Source: Odiellus spinosus (taxonomy: Eukaryota; Arthropoda; Arachnida; Opiliones; Phalangiidae). Taken from it: a stretch of DNA of 64,000 nt. Each line of letters starts with the position of its first letter. The stretch's first letter is position 1. The stretch covers positions 16,956,601-17,020,600 of the forward strand of contig OY987237.1 of assembly GCA_963920705.1 (NCBI GenBank), in the 5' to 3' direction. Below, piece after piece: positions 38,936-50,794 of the stretch. Under the pieces are notes generated by a model. It saw nothing but the letters and a program-made list of their open reading frames with translations. It was not told the origin of the DNA and did no database searches. Position numbers and translations under genes: made by a program.

Positions 38936-41588
38936 AGTCGTTAGTCCACCTTCAATCTATCTTCTCGCAATCTAAACACACTTATTACTTAATACAATTC
39001 CAGTTTAATACGTTCAGAGAGAAATTTTCTCACCCTCCCAACCAAACTTTTAAGGTAAATTTAAGAAAAAGTTCGTGTATTTGGCCCAAATAAATAAACT
39101 TGTCGCGTGATCCGTCTATTCTCGAATCGATTTCATTCGATTTCTCGAACCAGTTTAAATAACCGATTCGATTTCGACAACCGATAGACGAAGCTACGAT
39201 AAATCGATTTATAAAGATAACGCGTGACGCTTAAATCGATTCTACAGAGCGCTCGGTTTGATTTTTTTTATCATTTGAAATCGATTTAGAAACGTTAGTG
39301 CGAACGTAGCTTTCCCGAAGCGATCTTCCCTAGGCTATTCCTTTTTTTCATTTCGAGAGATTATCTCTGGCAGTGGCGGGGCGGCGAGCTTTTATATTTG
39401 GCAACTGAAGCGTTTTTCCACTATTCGTCTAGTTCTCCGGACATATCCCCCCCCCCCCCCCCGCCCCCACCTCTTCCTTCCAACTTATCGCGTAAGGAAT
39501 GGGAAAAAAAAAAAAAGGATCTAAAAATTTTCCCCTTTTCCATATTTGTTATCCGAGAGAGCGATTTACGTTCGTAATTTATTAAAGGAAAACTAAAAGC
39601 CAAAATGAATTTCGAATTAAAAAGATTTAGAGATTGTCAGCATTTCGTTCGAGAATTCGCGTGGATTAGCTTTTTAGAAATTGAAAGGTATTGGTGACTT
39701 GATCAGGATTAAGTACTTTATCGAAGACGACCGCGTCACTCGCGACAAAGAATTAACTTTTTTGGGGGTGGGGGGGACAAAGAATGGATCATTTGTCCCA
39801 AATTTCCCTTTTTAAAATCATCCCTAGTATCAAACGGAAGCTCGAGAGGAATTTTTATTTATCAATCGCGCTATGAAAATTAAGCCTGATTCCTATGGAT
39901 TAAAATAATCGGGGAAAATGTACTTGTCGGAAATACGCGAAAATAAAATTGATAAGATTCCGAATTGTAATTTCGGCGATTAATCGAGAGATGAACGCTT
40001 TAAAAACCTTTGGCCCTGAACTAAAATATCCTACTGTCGTAACTAGGCTAGATTGTAGACGAATGAAAATAATATTGAACCAGATTTGGCGGGATGGTTC
40101 CGAGAGCGAATCTCGCCGCGCTTGTCGAGGGGATTTTATTAAATGAAAGGTTCGTGGGTGTATCGGATTATTCGATCGGAAAGTTTCCAATTCTTCGTAC
40201 ATTTTCGAGACACTAATCTTATTTTTAGAAGAAGAATCAATCATTTTGGTTCGCTCTTGATCGCGGTTTCCCCTTTAAAAGAACGTCGCTCTAAATGCCA
40301 ATAGCCTTTTTTTTCTCTTCTCGAGAGCTTTATGTTAATTTGAAGAAGATCGGCGCGCTGGAAATCTCCGATGGAGTTCGAATTAAGATAAGAAGACGTC
40401 AAAGTATCGCTTTTAGACTTGATACAATGTTGCCAAAGTTAATCGCGAAACGAACGAACGAACTCGCCGTATCGCTCGAATAAGAATTTCAATATTTTCA
40501 ATAAGGCGTACCAGCGCGAGCTAGTAATCATCTCTATAAGAACTCCGGGTCTTCTTTTAATTCTTCAAACTACCTTTCAAAATTTATTTACGGTTAATTT
40601 AACAACGTTTAAAGGCTAGCTCCCACTTGGCCAGATTTTCACCTTGCCACTTAAAAATTGTTTTATTAATGATTATTATCTAATAGGCGTAATGTTTGGT
40701 AAATACGTAAAATATCCGTTTCTTCGACGTCCGCGCGATGGTCAGGATTTGGACCAGATATTTCCGATTCTATTAATTAGTCTTTCCTTTATTTGTCGAC
40801 TGGTCATCATTGCCCAGTTCGGTGTCGCTAGGAGGTGCCAATAGCTAGAGAGTTACCGGAAGTAGAAATACCCCCCGCAGTTTCCTCTGAGGTAATAATA
40901 GCGGGAGATTTAGACGTTTTCCACTCGAGTTTCGACGACCTACTCGAATCGCGATCGAGGGTCAAGAGCTAGCCCGCCAAATATCGTAGCCCTTAAAGGC
41001 CCTATCTGCTCTAGAATTTACCGAACGCTCAGTCAAGCTTCGCTTTTTACGATTTGTTTCGTCCAACGTCGTCCGCTAAGCGAGAAAAGAAGGCGACTTT
41101 AAAGGGGCTTCGAAGGAAAGTTTCGATATAGAGTAACCCTTTCCGCGCGGGTTAAGTCAAAGAATCGCGTTCGAGAAACGGCTATTATCCCTTAATTGAG
41201 TCCGGTCCGGGTCGTATTTACGAGTAGGCACGGTACTTAAGGAGAACCTCGAGTTCAGGTTCGTGTCGCGCGATAGAGGCGAATTGGACTCACCGAATTT
41301 GTTGGCGGCGTCCTTGGTTCCGTTAACGGTTCCGTCTAGGTGACTTTGCAAGTAAAATCCATTCTGGCAATAGAGACGACACCTGAGGGCGCCGAAGGAA
41401 CCGACCCCGACGGCGCTATTGGCTCTTCTTTTGACGCGAAGCGCGAATTCCGTCTGATAGTTTCGCGGAAAAGTGTCTTTCGGTCGTTCGGCGAAGGGCC
41501 AAGGCGACTTTGAAGGTAATAGCGGTCCCGAACGGCAAACGGCGACGGCTAAGAAAGCGAGGACGATTAGGGACCCATTCAGTCCCAT
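25263..41588 (-). CDS. FGF9/16/20: Fibroblast growth factor, FGF9/16/20-like
   Basis: Three exons, 41588-41294, 29830-29724 and 25589-25263, join in matching phases (1, then 0) and encode 242 residues. Exon 1 opens with a hydrophobic signal peptide (about residues 1-18), has a furin-like RVKRR at 51-55, and then the FGF core start LYCQNGFYLQ with DGTVNGTKD. Exon 2 reads AILEMLRVAVKLVSI, then GNYVCMNRKGKMYGS. Exon 3 carries the conserved cysteine in ECVFVEEY, LYIGLNRKGRARRGKK and FYILPV. Both intron positions are those of vertebrate FGF genes. The ILE...VAV.LVSIR run points to the FGF9/16/20 subfamily. The tail after the core is about 45 residues, rich in Glu, Asp and Pro, which is unusual. 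Product: secreted ligand for FGF receptors with a basic heparin-binding surface. The introns (11.5 and 4.1 kb) are filled with repeats, unlike other genes here. Confidence 0.92.
29955..30161. mobile_element. MITE family A, internally deleted copy
   Basis: CAAAAGTCTATAAC-ATGCCATAAAAGTAAACAGCG on the left is matched inversely by GCGTTGTTTACTTCTATGG and AATAAAGTCA-GACTTTTGG on the right. The inner part is unlike the other copies and shorter. It lies only 125 bp from FGF exon 2. Confidence 0.82.
30740..30785. repeat. Dispersed repeat, GGATTATCTCGTC family, inverted copy
   Basis: GGACGAGATAATCCGCCAATATTTGGATAAT is the reverse complement of the phrase at 12769-12817 and 32883-32935. Confidence 0.6.
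30921..31087. mobile_element. MITE family C (GCGTTCRCGCTAGAG ends)
   Basis: The left end GCCGCGTTCGCGCTAGAGAG then TTTCAAACGGTTT is matched inversely on the right by CCAAATCGGTTTCGAGTCTC then TAGCGTGAACGCGC. Single ends of the same type occur near 27545, 32025 and 42560. It is non-coding, inside FGF intron 1. Confidence 0.8.
32883..32935. repeat. Dispersed repeat, GGATTATCTCGTC family copy 3
   Basis: TATCCAAATATTTTGCGGATTATCTCGTCCAAATTATAA matches 12769-12817 with few changes. It lies in FGF intron 1. Confidence 0.6.
34280..34808. mobile_element. Long-armed foldback element
   Basis: Two arms of about 145 bp (34280-34432 and 34664-34808) are inverted copies of each other, with a spacer of about 230 bp. 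Both contain GGCGAGCC-TTTTTGAGATACA, a TCATTTTAGAG phrase, ACCACCAC-CCTAAAGCG and TTATCTCAGCCGCTATT. Translated outward-to-inward, both arms read similar peptides (LEK-TTTPKA then LSQPLFV), with some differences at the third codon base. The arms may derive from a coding sequence. No transposase is seen. Confidence 0.85.
38900..38937 (+). repeat. CT microsatellite
   Basis: A near-perfect (CT)n run of about 38 bp in FGF intron 1. A similar tract lies at about 41926-41950, upstream of FGF exon 1. Confidence 0.9.
39085..39315. mobile_element. MITE family D (AATCGATTT-rich), copy 1
   Basis: It contains TATTCTCGAATCGATTT, TCTCGAACCAGTTT, ACAACCGATAGACGAAGC, ACGCGTGACG and finally AAATCGATTTAGAAACGTTAG. 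The same ordered phrases occur at 49005-49245, 54925-55205 and, inverted, at 50285-50465. It is non-coding, in FGF intron 1. Confidence 0.8.
40112..40153. repeat. Short dispersed repeat, GCGCGTGTCGAGGG family copy 2
   Basis: CCGCGCTTGTCGAGGGGATTTTATTAAATGAAAGGTTCG matches 22150-22187 and 54790-54828. It overlaps a 114-codon minus-strand ORF that I therefore regard as repeat-derived. Confidence 0.55.
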
Positions 41589-43810
41589 CCTACGAATTCG
41601 GAAGCCGACCAAGATCCTTCTCGGCGTCCGTCCGAACCGTGGACGGCGGAGGTCTCCGACCCGTTCATCGGTGACGTCCGGAGGTGGTCGACTCCCCGAA
41701 ACGCGTCTTCTTTCACCCGCGGGTCACGAGCCGATTAATTCTATACTCCTAGTCTCTAAAGACTTTTCCGCCTAAATTCGACCATCGTCGCTTCGCGAAT
41801 AAACCTAGACCAACGACTTTTAAAAACGTAAGTCGGTTGGGATAATCCTGGACTGACTCTTTTAATTCTCTCGTTCCAACGTCTTACCAGGACGGAAGAC
41901 GCGTGCCGAGTGAGTTTCGTCTCCCTCTCTCTCTCTCTCTCTTTCTCTCTAGTCTCTACGGTTGTATCGACACCGCGCGCGAAATGTCGAGAGAAACGAG
42001 TCGACCTTACTTCCATTGACTCCCCCATCCAGAAGCCCGCGAGCCTTAATTATCCACCTATCCGACTCTGAGGTTATCACTTACTCTCTATAACCAACTT
42101 ATTCTCTATTACCGATTTTAAGTCTAATTATTAGTAACGTAACGTCTTCAAATTACCCGGAGTTTCTCTTATACTTTCTTCCAGTTTAAACATGGCGAAA
42201 AACGTAATAATCCCCGAATCTCTAATCTCTAAAGCTACCGTAGATTAATTAAACTAGGCCTCGTTAGGCTTAATCGACGTCACAAACTCGCCGCTTGTTT
42301 TTTTTTTTTTTAATAAAAACTGAGCCCATTTTGCGATGAAGTTTAAACATAGGGCATCTAGTTTAACGTTCCACACGGACAGACAGACAGACGTTCCTAG
42401 AGAATTATACATTTTTATTTGTCGCGATTATAGGATGTGCCAATTTTAATTACGATTAATTTAATTTTCAAATAAACGCGACGTAATTCAACTTATTTTA
42501 TTCCCCGTTTCACTCGAGCTGACCCTAAAATTTTTAACGTCTGACCTTTCCAAAACGGTTTCAAAGTGTGTAGCGTGAACGCGCCTTAAATATTATTTCG
42601 TAACTCTAACGTAACACTGAATCCCTTCCCCCTCCCCCCTCTCCCCGATTAAGAAAATAAATTTAATACTAAAAACATTTCATTTAATTCTACTTATTCC
42701 TCTTCCTTTATTAAAACACTAAATATTAACTCTCATCCGTAAATATATAAGCGGGCTAGATACCGACGGAAAACGTGGGAGGGAAGATTTCGAATGGGGG
42801 GGGGGGAACACTCTCTCCGGAAAACTTAATACGAACACCATCTATTTGCGAATGTTTAAAGCTAAAGATAGTACTACGGGAATTCTTCGTAAAACGCGTA
42901 GAACATTTGTCTCGAAGAAAAATTACTTATGTACAGACCGCGTAACGTTAGTTTGAAAATTCGTCCGCTCTGTCGTCCGCTTTAGTTTTGATTTCGAGGG
43001 CGGCTCTGTTGGCCGCGTGTTTTGTTTCAAACTCGACGTTAAATTTGAGTAATTAATTTCGTTAACGACTCTAGTTGGATTATTATAAAATAAGCTAAAT
43101 ATCGGAAACGCTCCGAGAAAGAATGAAATCCTTAATAGGAAGAAAAGATTCGAAAATGATTTCTCCAAACCCAAAGGTACAGTTTCTATTCTTTATAGAA
43201 AACATTCGGAACTTTTACGATCATTTTTAACGCGTTACGTCGTTTTACCATAAGTAATTTTTAGCTAGAAATACGATACTTAAACTTGTAAACTTGTATT
43301 TTGAAAATACCGCGACGTAATTACGGAAGTCCTGCTGGAAAGTTCCATTTTCCCTGGATAGATCGCGACACTTTTCAAGGAATCTTCCAGCACTGACGAG
43401 AGTTTCGTCTCTCTTTCTCCTTTGAAAAGGGAAAGTCTCGCGAAATAAGACGCGTTTTTTGACGCTGTTCATTGTCAGAGCGGATTAAGAGATTAGATAG
43501 AAAAATTGAGAAAGAAACGTATAAATAGTAAATTAATTCAAAGCTTAGAATAAGATCAATTTTCTTTATTTAAGAATTAGCCAAGTGAAATCAAACGGAT
43601 TTGTAGTTAAACTAAACTCGACACTAATTATTAAGTTTAATGATAACATTCTTTACTATATCTTTACGAGTGTTTTCATCGTTGCCTGGATATTTTAGAT
43701 TATCCGCCTGGCGGCAACGCTTTCAACTAGCTTCAAATGTTCGCGCCTTTACCTTATAAAAGTAACGAGTCGGCGACGAAATAAGTAGACGAGTATTAAT
43801 ATATCTTCGC
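41589..43810. other. Intergenic region upstream of FGF and downstream of protease A
   Basis: No gene is seen. The first 300 bp, before the FGF ATG, are richer in G+C and probably include its promoter and 5'UTR, but I see no clear TATA box. A CT microsatellite is at 41926-41950, a T-run at 42299-42311, a single end of MITE family C near 42530-42595 and a G-run near 42797. Confidence 0.55.
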
Positions 43811-43812
43811 AT

Positions 43813-43818
43813 TTTATT
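43813..43818 (-). terminator. Protease A polyadenylation signal
   Basis: AATAAA on the minus strand, about 95 bases after the stop codon of the chymotrypsin-like gene. Confidence 0.55.
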
Positions 43819-43913
43819 TAATTTTAAATTAGTATTTTACAATATTACAAATCGTAGTTCGAGAAGCCAAAGTTAATCTCAACCCTAGGATTAGTAAACT
43901 TGGTTAACGTCGT

Positions 43914-45633
43914 CTAACCGGAAGCGACGGTATCGAGTACCCAATCGCGGTAAGTCGGAACGCGAGCGAAAACGCCCGGGTAACGAGGCCAAGCGCATCC
44001 GACTCCCCAGGAAGTAATACCGGCTTGGTACCATTTTCCATCGTCCAAGAGACATTGAAGGGGTCCGCCGGAATCTCCCTGTAACCAACGAATAATATAT
44101 TAGGGGATCAATCTTGTTGGAATTCGCCGTCTCTTAATCAATCGGTCTTACGTTGCAAACGCTCTTTCCGCCTTCGTCGTAACCGGCGCAGACCATTCCA
44201 TCGGTGACGGTGTTAACGAACAAGAAAGCCCTTCGACACACGCTGTTCTTCCAGATTGGTACGTCAACCTTTTGCAAAACGTCCGGTTGACTTCCCTCTG
44301 GAAATCGAAGGAGCGTCAGCGCCATTATAAAGGATATAGCCTATTATTTTTTCGCTTACGGTGTTTGGTTAGTCCCCATCCGGTGGTGGTGCAGACGCGT
44401 CCGTCCAAGTTAGCGTTCTTATCGGCGAGGCAAGAAACTCCGATATGACTGTGAGCTCCGTCCAAGTCCAAAGGAGTAGCGAGTTTCAAAAGGGCCACGT
44501 CGTTGTTGATGGTTCTAGAGTTCCAACTGGGGTGTTTGATGACCTGTTAAGGAAACCCTCACTCTCGTAAATATAGAGCCGCTTGTAGTCTGACACCCCG
44601 CCCAAAATGTCTTAATCGTTCTTACCTTCGTGACGGCTAAGTCGACTTCGGTACCTTCGTCGACTTTGAGGTTATGTTCGCCGACTCGTACTTGGTAGGA
44701 TTTAGGATTGGCTGATCTTTAAATTAAGAAATAAAAGAATGTATAAACGTTATAATCGCGCTTATTTGATGTCGCGTTGGCTTACCCGTCGACGCAATGG
44801 GCGGCGGTCATAACCCATTCCTAGATTACAAATATACGTTAAAGATTTAAGTTAACTTCGTCCTTAATAATATTAGCGCTTCGTTCGTTTCAGGTATACC
44901 TTGTCGATGACCGATCCGCCGCAAATGTGACCTCGAACCGCTCCGGTGTCCAAGTTAAGCAGACGGAGGGAAATCTGCCAAGGCCATTCCAAAGGTTCGG
45001 CGTCTTCGCCTCCGACGATTCTCCACCCTGGCTTATCAAATCGCGACGACCTAACGCCACATTCTAAGGATTTAAAGATTAGGTAAGTCCCAAAAACGTT
45101 TATTTCTTATAATGGTAGTTTGATTGTACGCCTATACTGAAGTTAAGTCATCCTTACTCGTTAAAACCAAACTAATATAATCGGACTAGCAAATCGATCC
45201 TTAATACCAAATTTATTATTCACTCGAAATGCCCCCCCCCCCCCCATTCTCCTCAATTACCATTTCTTCCAATTCAATTCGTCTCGTAATTGGTTAGTTA
45301 TCCTATTTCGGTAACGACTAACTTAAATAAACTCGTAAGAGATGAAATGGTCCAATCCCCGCTTTACTACGTCATCGCGCTAAAAAGTACTTGATCTAGA
45401 TCGAGTCAAAGTGTACTTTTCGTACGAATATTATGGTTAATTACGTTCCAGAAATTAAGTTACGTCATATATCGGAACAAAAATGAGCCATAAATATTAG
45501 ACATTTAATCGTTAAGTTTATAATTACTTGGCGCGTCAACCGGTCTTAAAGAATGGTGGCAGTACTTACCTCTCGCGGCCAAAGCCGCGACGCAGAGCGA
45601 AATTAGCGCAATTTGAAAGAGCCCGGCCGCCAT
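43914..45633 (-). CDS. Chymotrypsin-like serine protease zymogen (paralog A)
   Basis: Seven exons, 45633-45570, 45063-44900, 44820-44786, 44716-44626, 44543-44360, 44297-44152 and 44078-43914, encode 282 residues. A signal peptide ([20 protein letters not shown]) leads a short propeptide with one cysteine, which fits the C1-C122 bond of chymotrypsins. The activation site is R36 before IVGG. The triad is His84 (TAAHC), Asp133 (NNDVALLK) and Ser231 (GDSGGP). The S1-pocket residue (position 189 of chymotrypsin) is Ser225 in KSVC, and SWGVG supplies the open Gly216, so aromatic P1 specificity is expected. Role: secreted, trypsin-activated digestive-type endopeptidase. It shares exon phases with paralog B but has one more intron (44821-44899), just before EWVMTAAHC. 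The protein ends in VASG. A TATA box lies about 42 bp before the ATG. Confidence 0.93.
45383..45492. repeat. Dispersed repeat, AAGTACTTGA family copy 2
   Basis: AAAAGTACTTGATCTAGATC, then a TTAATTACGTTCCAGAAAT phrase and TACGTCATATAT. It matches 2127-2210 and lies in intron 1 of protease A. Confidence 0.65.
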
Positions 45634-45673
45634 AGTTGACTGCAGTGTGTCGTTGTATCCACCAAATGGACAT

Positions 45674-45682
45674 CTTTTTATA
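45674..45682 (-). promoter_or_regulatory. TATA box of protease A
   Basis: TATAAAAAG on the minus strand, ending about 40 bases before the ATG. With the usual 25-30 bp spacing the 5'UTR would be only 10-20 bases. Confidence 0.7.
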
Positions 45683-46135
45683 CCCGGAGCGTTTTTACGT
45701 CTTATTCGATAATAATTCGTTAATCTATCGGGCTTATTGTAAAAGCGATAATATTTAATCCGCTTATTAGCGGGTCTTAAGCGGTAGGATTAAGGATTAT
45801 AGGCGGATACGCTTGATAAGAGTTTTATTAAGTAATTTAAACCTTAAATCCCGCGTTAAATACGTAAATAGATTAAGAAATTCGACCTTCGTTTTAAAAA
45901 GTCCCAAGTTATAGGTAATTAGAATTTACCTTCCGAGCAAATTTTGGGTTGCGAGACGCGCAATTTGTTGCCCTTTTCCTTTTACTTAAAAGTTTGATTT
46001 TTTTCCAAGTCCGTAAACCGGATTTCCCGGGATCTAAAAAGTAACATCATCTAAAATTCTCAAATTTGGGAGGGGGTGGGCGAAAAAATGGTTGTCAGGC
46101 CATTATTTTAGAAATGGTAAATAAATTTAATTTTT

Positions 46136-46492
46136 TTGCTTAATTTCAATACACGATTTAACTCGGTTTGTGTCAGCTCCTTTTCTACGCTAAATCGCCT
46201 GGCAGCCATAACGTAACATCAAAAATCCTTCGAGCCCTGCCGCGGGAAAGAGGGGGCTGGGAGGGGGAAATAAGTTTCATTTTTTGCTTAATTTCAATAC
46301 GATTTAACTCGGTTTATGTCAGCTCCTTTTCTACGCTAAATCGCCTGGCAGCCATAACGTGACATCAAAAATCCTTCGAGCCCTGCCGCGGGAAAGAGGG
46401 GGCTTGGGGGGGGGGATAAGTTTCATTGTTTGCTTAATTTCAATACGATTTAACTCGGTTTATGTCAGCTCCTTTTCTACTCCAAATCGCCT
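46136..46492 (+). repeat. Tandem repeat, 147-bp unit, about 2.4 copies
   Basis: Units begin TTTGCTTAATTTCAATAC at 46136, 46283 and 46429, so the period is 146-147 bp. Each has TGTCAGCTCCTTTTCTAC, AAATCGCCTGGCAGCCATAA and GAGCCCTGCCGCGGGAAAG. Copies differ at a few bases and in a terminal G-run. Confidence 0.93.
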
Positions 46493-46762
46493 GTTAGTAT
46501 TTAAAATGAGCGTAATATGGAAGGGTTCCGAAGCTTAGTATCTTGTTCTAAACCCGGGTGAAGCGTCTAGTGTATTTCAAGATCAACTGACAGCTGAATA
46601 GTTATACGGAATATAATCAATCGGGGCTGAAAGGATAATTAGGAAATGATTCGGAATCAAGATCACCGCGCGTTTCGCCTTTCGTTTCGAGCGAACCCTC
46701 GCCCGACATTTTCACCCATTTCTGTATATAACATCGTTAAAAAACCATTCAATATAGAAATA

Positions 46763-46990
46763 TCTAGAAGTTTATAACATTATTCCGTAAAAGTAAACAA
46801 CTACCCGTAGTTTAATACTATCAGCGAAGGTCCAGTTTGACGTCATAGCCCAGCGCTTAAAAATAGCTCAAAAAGTCATCACCCCTGTCTGATGACTCGA
46901 GTGATTTGGACTCTTCAGCTCGATATTTTGAGTCTTGAAGAGAGAGGGAGGGAATTTAGGCGGGCCGCGCTTGAATATATATCGTCTTCC
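46763..46990. mobile_element. MITE family A, truncated inverted copy
   Basis: It starts with AACATTATTCCGTAAAAGTAAACAAC and contains the family's inner phrases inverted (GTGATTTGGACTC, GGGAGGGAATTTAGGCGGGC). The opposite terminal repeat is missing or too divergent to see. Confidence 0.75.
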
Positions 46991-47511
46991 GTCTCAACTT
47001 GGTGGTATTTCTCCCCTTCCTCCGTTGACTATTTCCACGGCGACTGTGGCCGCTAGGGTGTCTCCAATAGTCACGGCACCGTGTCGCTATATTTTTCGGG
47101 CGGTTTCTTTCATAGGCGTTTGAAAAATAAATAGAGAGACGCTCGCTTTGAAATTTGTTCTTTAATCACGATGTATATACTTCGTTAATTAGTGACGTCA
47201 CGATACGAAACCACGAAATCGTTAAAACTCGCCTCCTCCTTGTTTGTATTTAAACTATACAAGTTGAGCTTCGATTAATGGACGGGTCTCGTTTTAAGGT
47301 TATTTTGATTATAAGGTAGGCCTACAACAATCGGAGTTAACGCGATTGGGAATGTTTCGGCGGATTGCTTCGATACGAGCTTTCAAACCTCCTAGGGGGA
47401 AAAATGAGTCGTTAGGAGTTGTCCAATTCATTCATTAAGTCGTCTCGTACGGACAAATAAGTTTATTCTCTACCGAATCGAAGGTTTAAAGGGAGAATGA
47501 AACGCAATGAA

Positions 47512-47662
47512 AACTAGGCTTAGCTATTCCCGGATTTCTCGGCGTTGAATGGTCAGCGCCCAATGATCGAAGACCAATCGTTAAGACGAGATCTCGATTG
47601 GCCACTGACCCTTCAACGCGAAGAAATTCGGCTAATCTCCACGAATCCGGCTAAGCCTATTT
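47512..47662. mobile_element. Palindromic MITE family E
   Basis: ACTAGGCTTAGC at the left pairs with GCTAAGCCTATT at the right. Further in, GGCGTTGAATGGTCAG pairs with CTGACCCTTCAACGCG, and the centre CCAATCG...CGATTGG continues the stem. The whole 150 bp can fold on itself. It is non-coding and lies 330 bp before the glycine-rich secreted-protein gene. Confidence 0.85.
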
Positions 47663-47995
47663 TTCGGGTAAGTTTTAAATTTATTTCTAGTTGAATATTT
47701 GTTGGTTAATTTTTAATTGGTTGATTAGCCGTCGCGTTGTCCCTTTAAAAGCCGATGTAAAAATCATCTTGTGTAATCATCTGCGCACACACGGCGGGCA
47801 AACCCGCGCGGGGATAATTGTAAGAAAGCAAAATGTTGATTGAACCGAGTTTATTTTACGTCAAACGTATCTCGACCTTCGATAATAACATCGCCAAATA
47901 TTCGAGTTTCAACTCTTTACGATCTCCTCGTTAGCCGCGCTTCGGCTAGTTTATCCGGGCCACGAACCTCGGCTGTAAGCGAACCGCGCGGTCAG

Positions 47996-48562
47996 ATGAC
48001 TTTAAAGTACCACGCGGTATTAGGTTCGGTAACGCTCGTGTTTTTCGCCCACTTTTTAATGAGAGAAACGGCGAAGGCCCAACTAGAAACTGTCACGACC
48101 AAGATTGAAGCGGATGCCAGTCTCAGCGGTGCAGGAGTCAAGCCAAACGGTTCTGGAACGGAGGCTGACGCCACGCTCGTAATAAAACAGGAAAATCCGC
48201 GAACTCAAGGTGAAGGATCAGCTAGGCAAAATGACGGAAGCGGAGGTGAAACGCCCGGTGGCGGTGGAGGTGGAACGCCTGGAGGTGGAGGTGGAACGCC
48301 CGGTGGTGGAGGTGGAACGCCTGGTGGTGGAGCTCAAAGGCAACCCCCAACACCCTTAGTAAAGATCCTCCGAAACTTATTGAATAAACTGAAAAATTTC
48401 TTAAATAAAACGAGACTAAGTTTGAAGACGGCCGCCGCTCGAAGATCATTTCGAGTGGGATACGTCCCAGCTGGTTCCATTCGATATCAACAACCAGGAT
48501 TTGGAGCTTCCGGCTTCGGTCAACCGGCTCTCCGACCCGTCATAACCCCAAATTTTGGTTAA
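47996..48562 (+). CDS. Secreted Gly-rich protein ending in PNFG
   Basis: Single-exon gene for 188 residues; the family is not recognised. The start at 47996 is the first ATG of the open frame and begins a clear signal peptide (hydrophobic core at about 8-21, ending near AKA28). Residues 30-85 are polar, rich in Thr, Glu and Gly. Residues 86-112 are repeats of TPGGGGG. Residues 119-150 are basic and amphipathic, rich in Leu, Lys and Asn, and the last 38 residues are Gly, Phe and Pro-rich, ending RPVITPNFG. The layout of signal, low-complexity body, basic helix and glycine-ended tail is shared by three other genes at 51-56 kb. AATAAA is at 48708-48713. CAG lies directly before the ATG. Function is unknown; a secreted structural, mucous or antimicrobial role is only a guess. 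Confidence 0.85.
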   Translation: MTLKYHAVLGSVTLVFFAHFLMRETAKAQLETVTTKIEADASLSGAGVKPNGSGTEADATLVIKQENPRTQGEGSARQNDGSGGETPGGGGGGTPGGGGGTPGGGGGTPGGGAQRQPPTPLVKILRNLLNKLKNFLNKTRLSLKTAAARRSFRVGYVPAGSIRYQQPGFGASGFGQPALRPVITPNFG

Positions 48563-48707
48563 GATTTATTACAGGGAGAATCAATAACCTAAAAACGAGG
48601 AGGTTTTTATCGATACCTTCGAGTTTAAATTGAATTTGAAGCTCCATCAATGTTTTAGTTAATTTATTACGAAATTTAAGTTTAAATAAAAATCACTGTT
48701 TTCTCGC

Positions 48708-48713
48708 AATAAA
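48708..48713 (+). terminator. Polyadenylation signal of the PNFG gene
   Basis: AATAAA followed by a T-rich stretch, 145 bp after the stop codon; an earlier AATAAA is at 48685-48690. It is 9 bp from the minus-strand signal of protease B. Confidence 0.7.
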
Positions 48714-48721
48714 GTTTTTAT

Positions 48722-48727
48722 TTTATT
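48722..48727 (-). terminator. Polyadenylation signal of protease B
   Basis: AATAAA on the minus strand, about 40 bases after the protease B stop codon. It sits almost on top of the plus-strand signal at 48708, so the two convergent transcripts probably overlap at their 3' ends. Confidence 0.65.
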
Positions 48728-48767
48728 TACAAGTTATTTTCTGCGGGTGCAATTTGTAATTCAGTTT

Positions 48768-50746
<1,979 letters not shown>

Positions 50747-50786
50747 GCTTCAAGCTACAAGTGTTTCGTTAAGGCTTCGAAGCTAT

Positions 50787-50794
50787 CTTTTATA
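50787..50794 (-). promoter_or_regulatory. TATA box of protease B
   Basis: TATAAAAG on the minus strand, about 41 bases before the ATG, in the same relative place as in paralog A. Confidence 0.72.

Larger units (their letters stand above)
29831..41293 (-). other. FGF intron 1, repeat-rich
   Basis: This 11.5-kb intron holds no recognised gene. It carries MITEs at 29955-30161, 30921-31087, 34280-34808 and 39085-39315, smaller repeats at 30740-30785, 32883-32935 and 40112-40153, C/G homopolymer runs (about 34027, 36887, 39446) and a CT tract at about 38900-38937. ORFs of up to 140 codons (35064-35486 plus, 39900-40244 minus) lie inside but show no family features. Confidence 0.75.
45690..47995. 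other. Intergenic region with a tandem repeat and two MITEs
   Basis: No gene is seen. It contains a tandem repeat of about 147-bp units (46136-46492), a truncated family A MITE (46763-46990) and a palindromic element (47512-47662). The stretch just before the next gene stays open in its reading frame from 47840 but has no ATG there. Confidence 0.6.

Noticed and set aside
39900..40244. 114-codon minus-strand ORF in FGF intron 1
   Set aside because: Part of it is a copy of a dispersed repeat (40112-40153), and no protein features are visible.
43891..44088. 65-codon ORF in the last exon of protease A
   Set aside because: Wrong frame; the correct frame encodes GDSGGPLQC and the C-terminal part of the protease.
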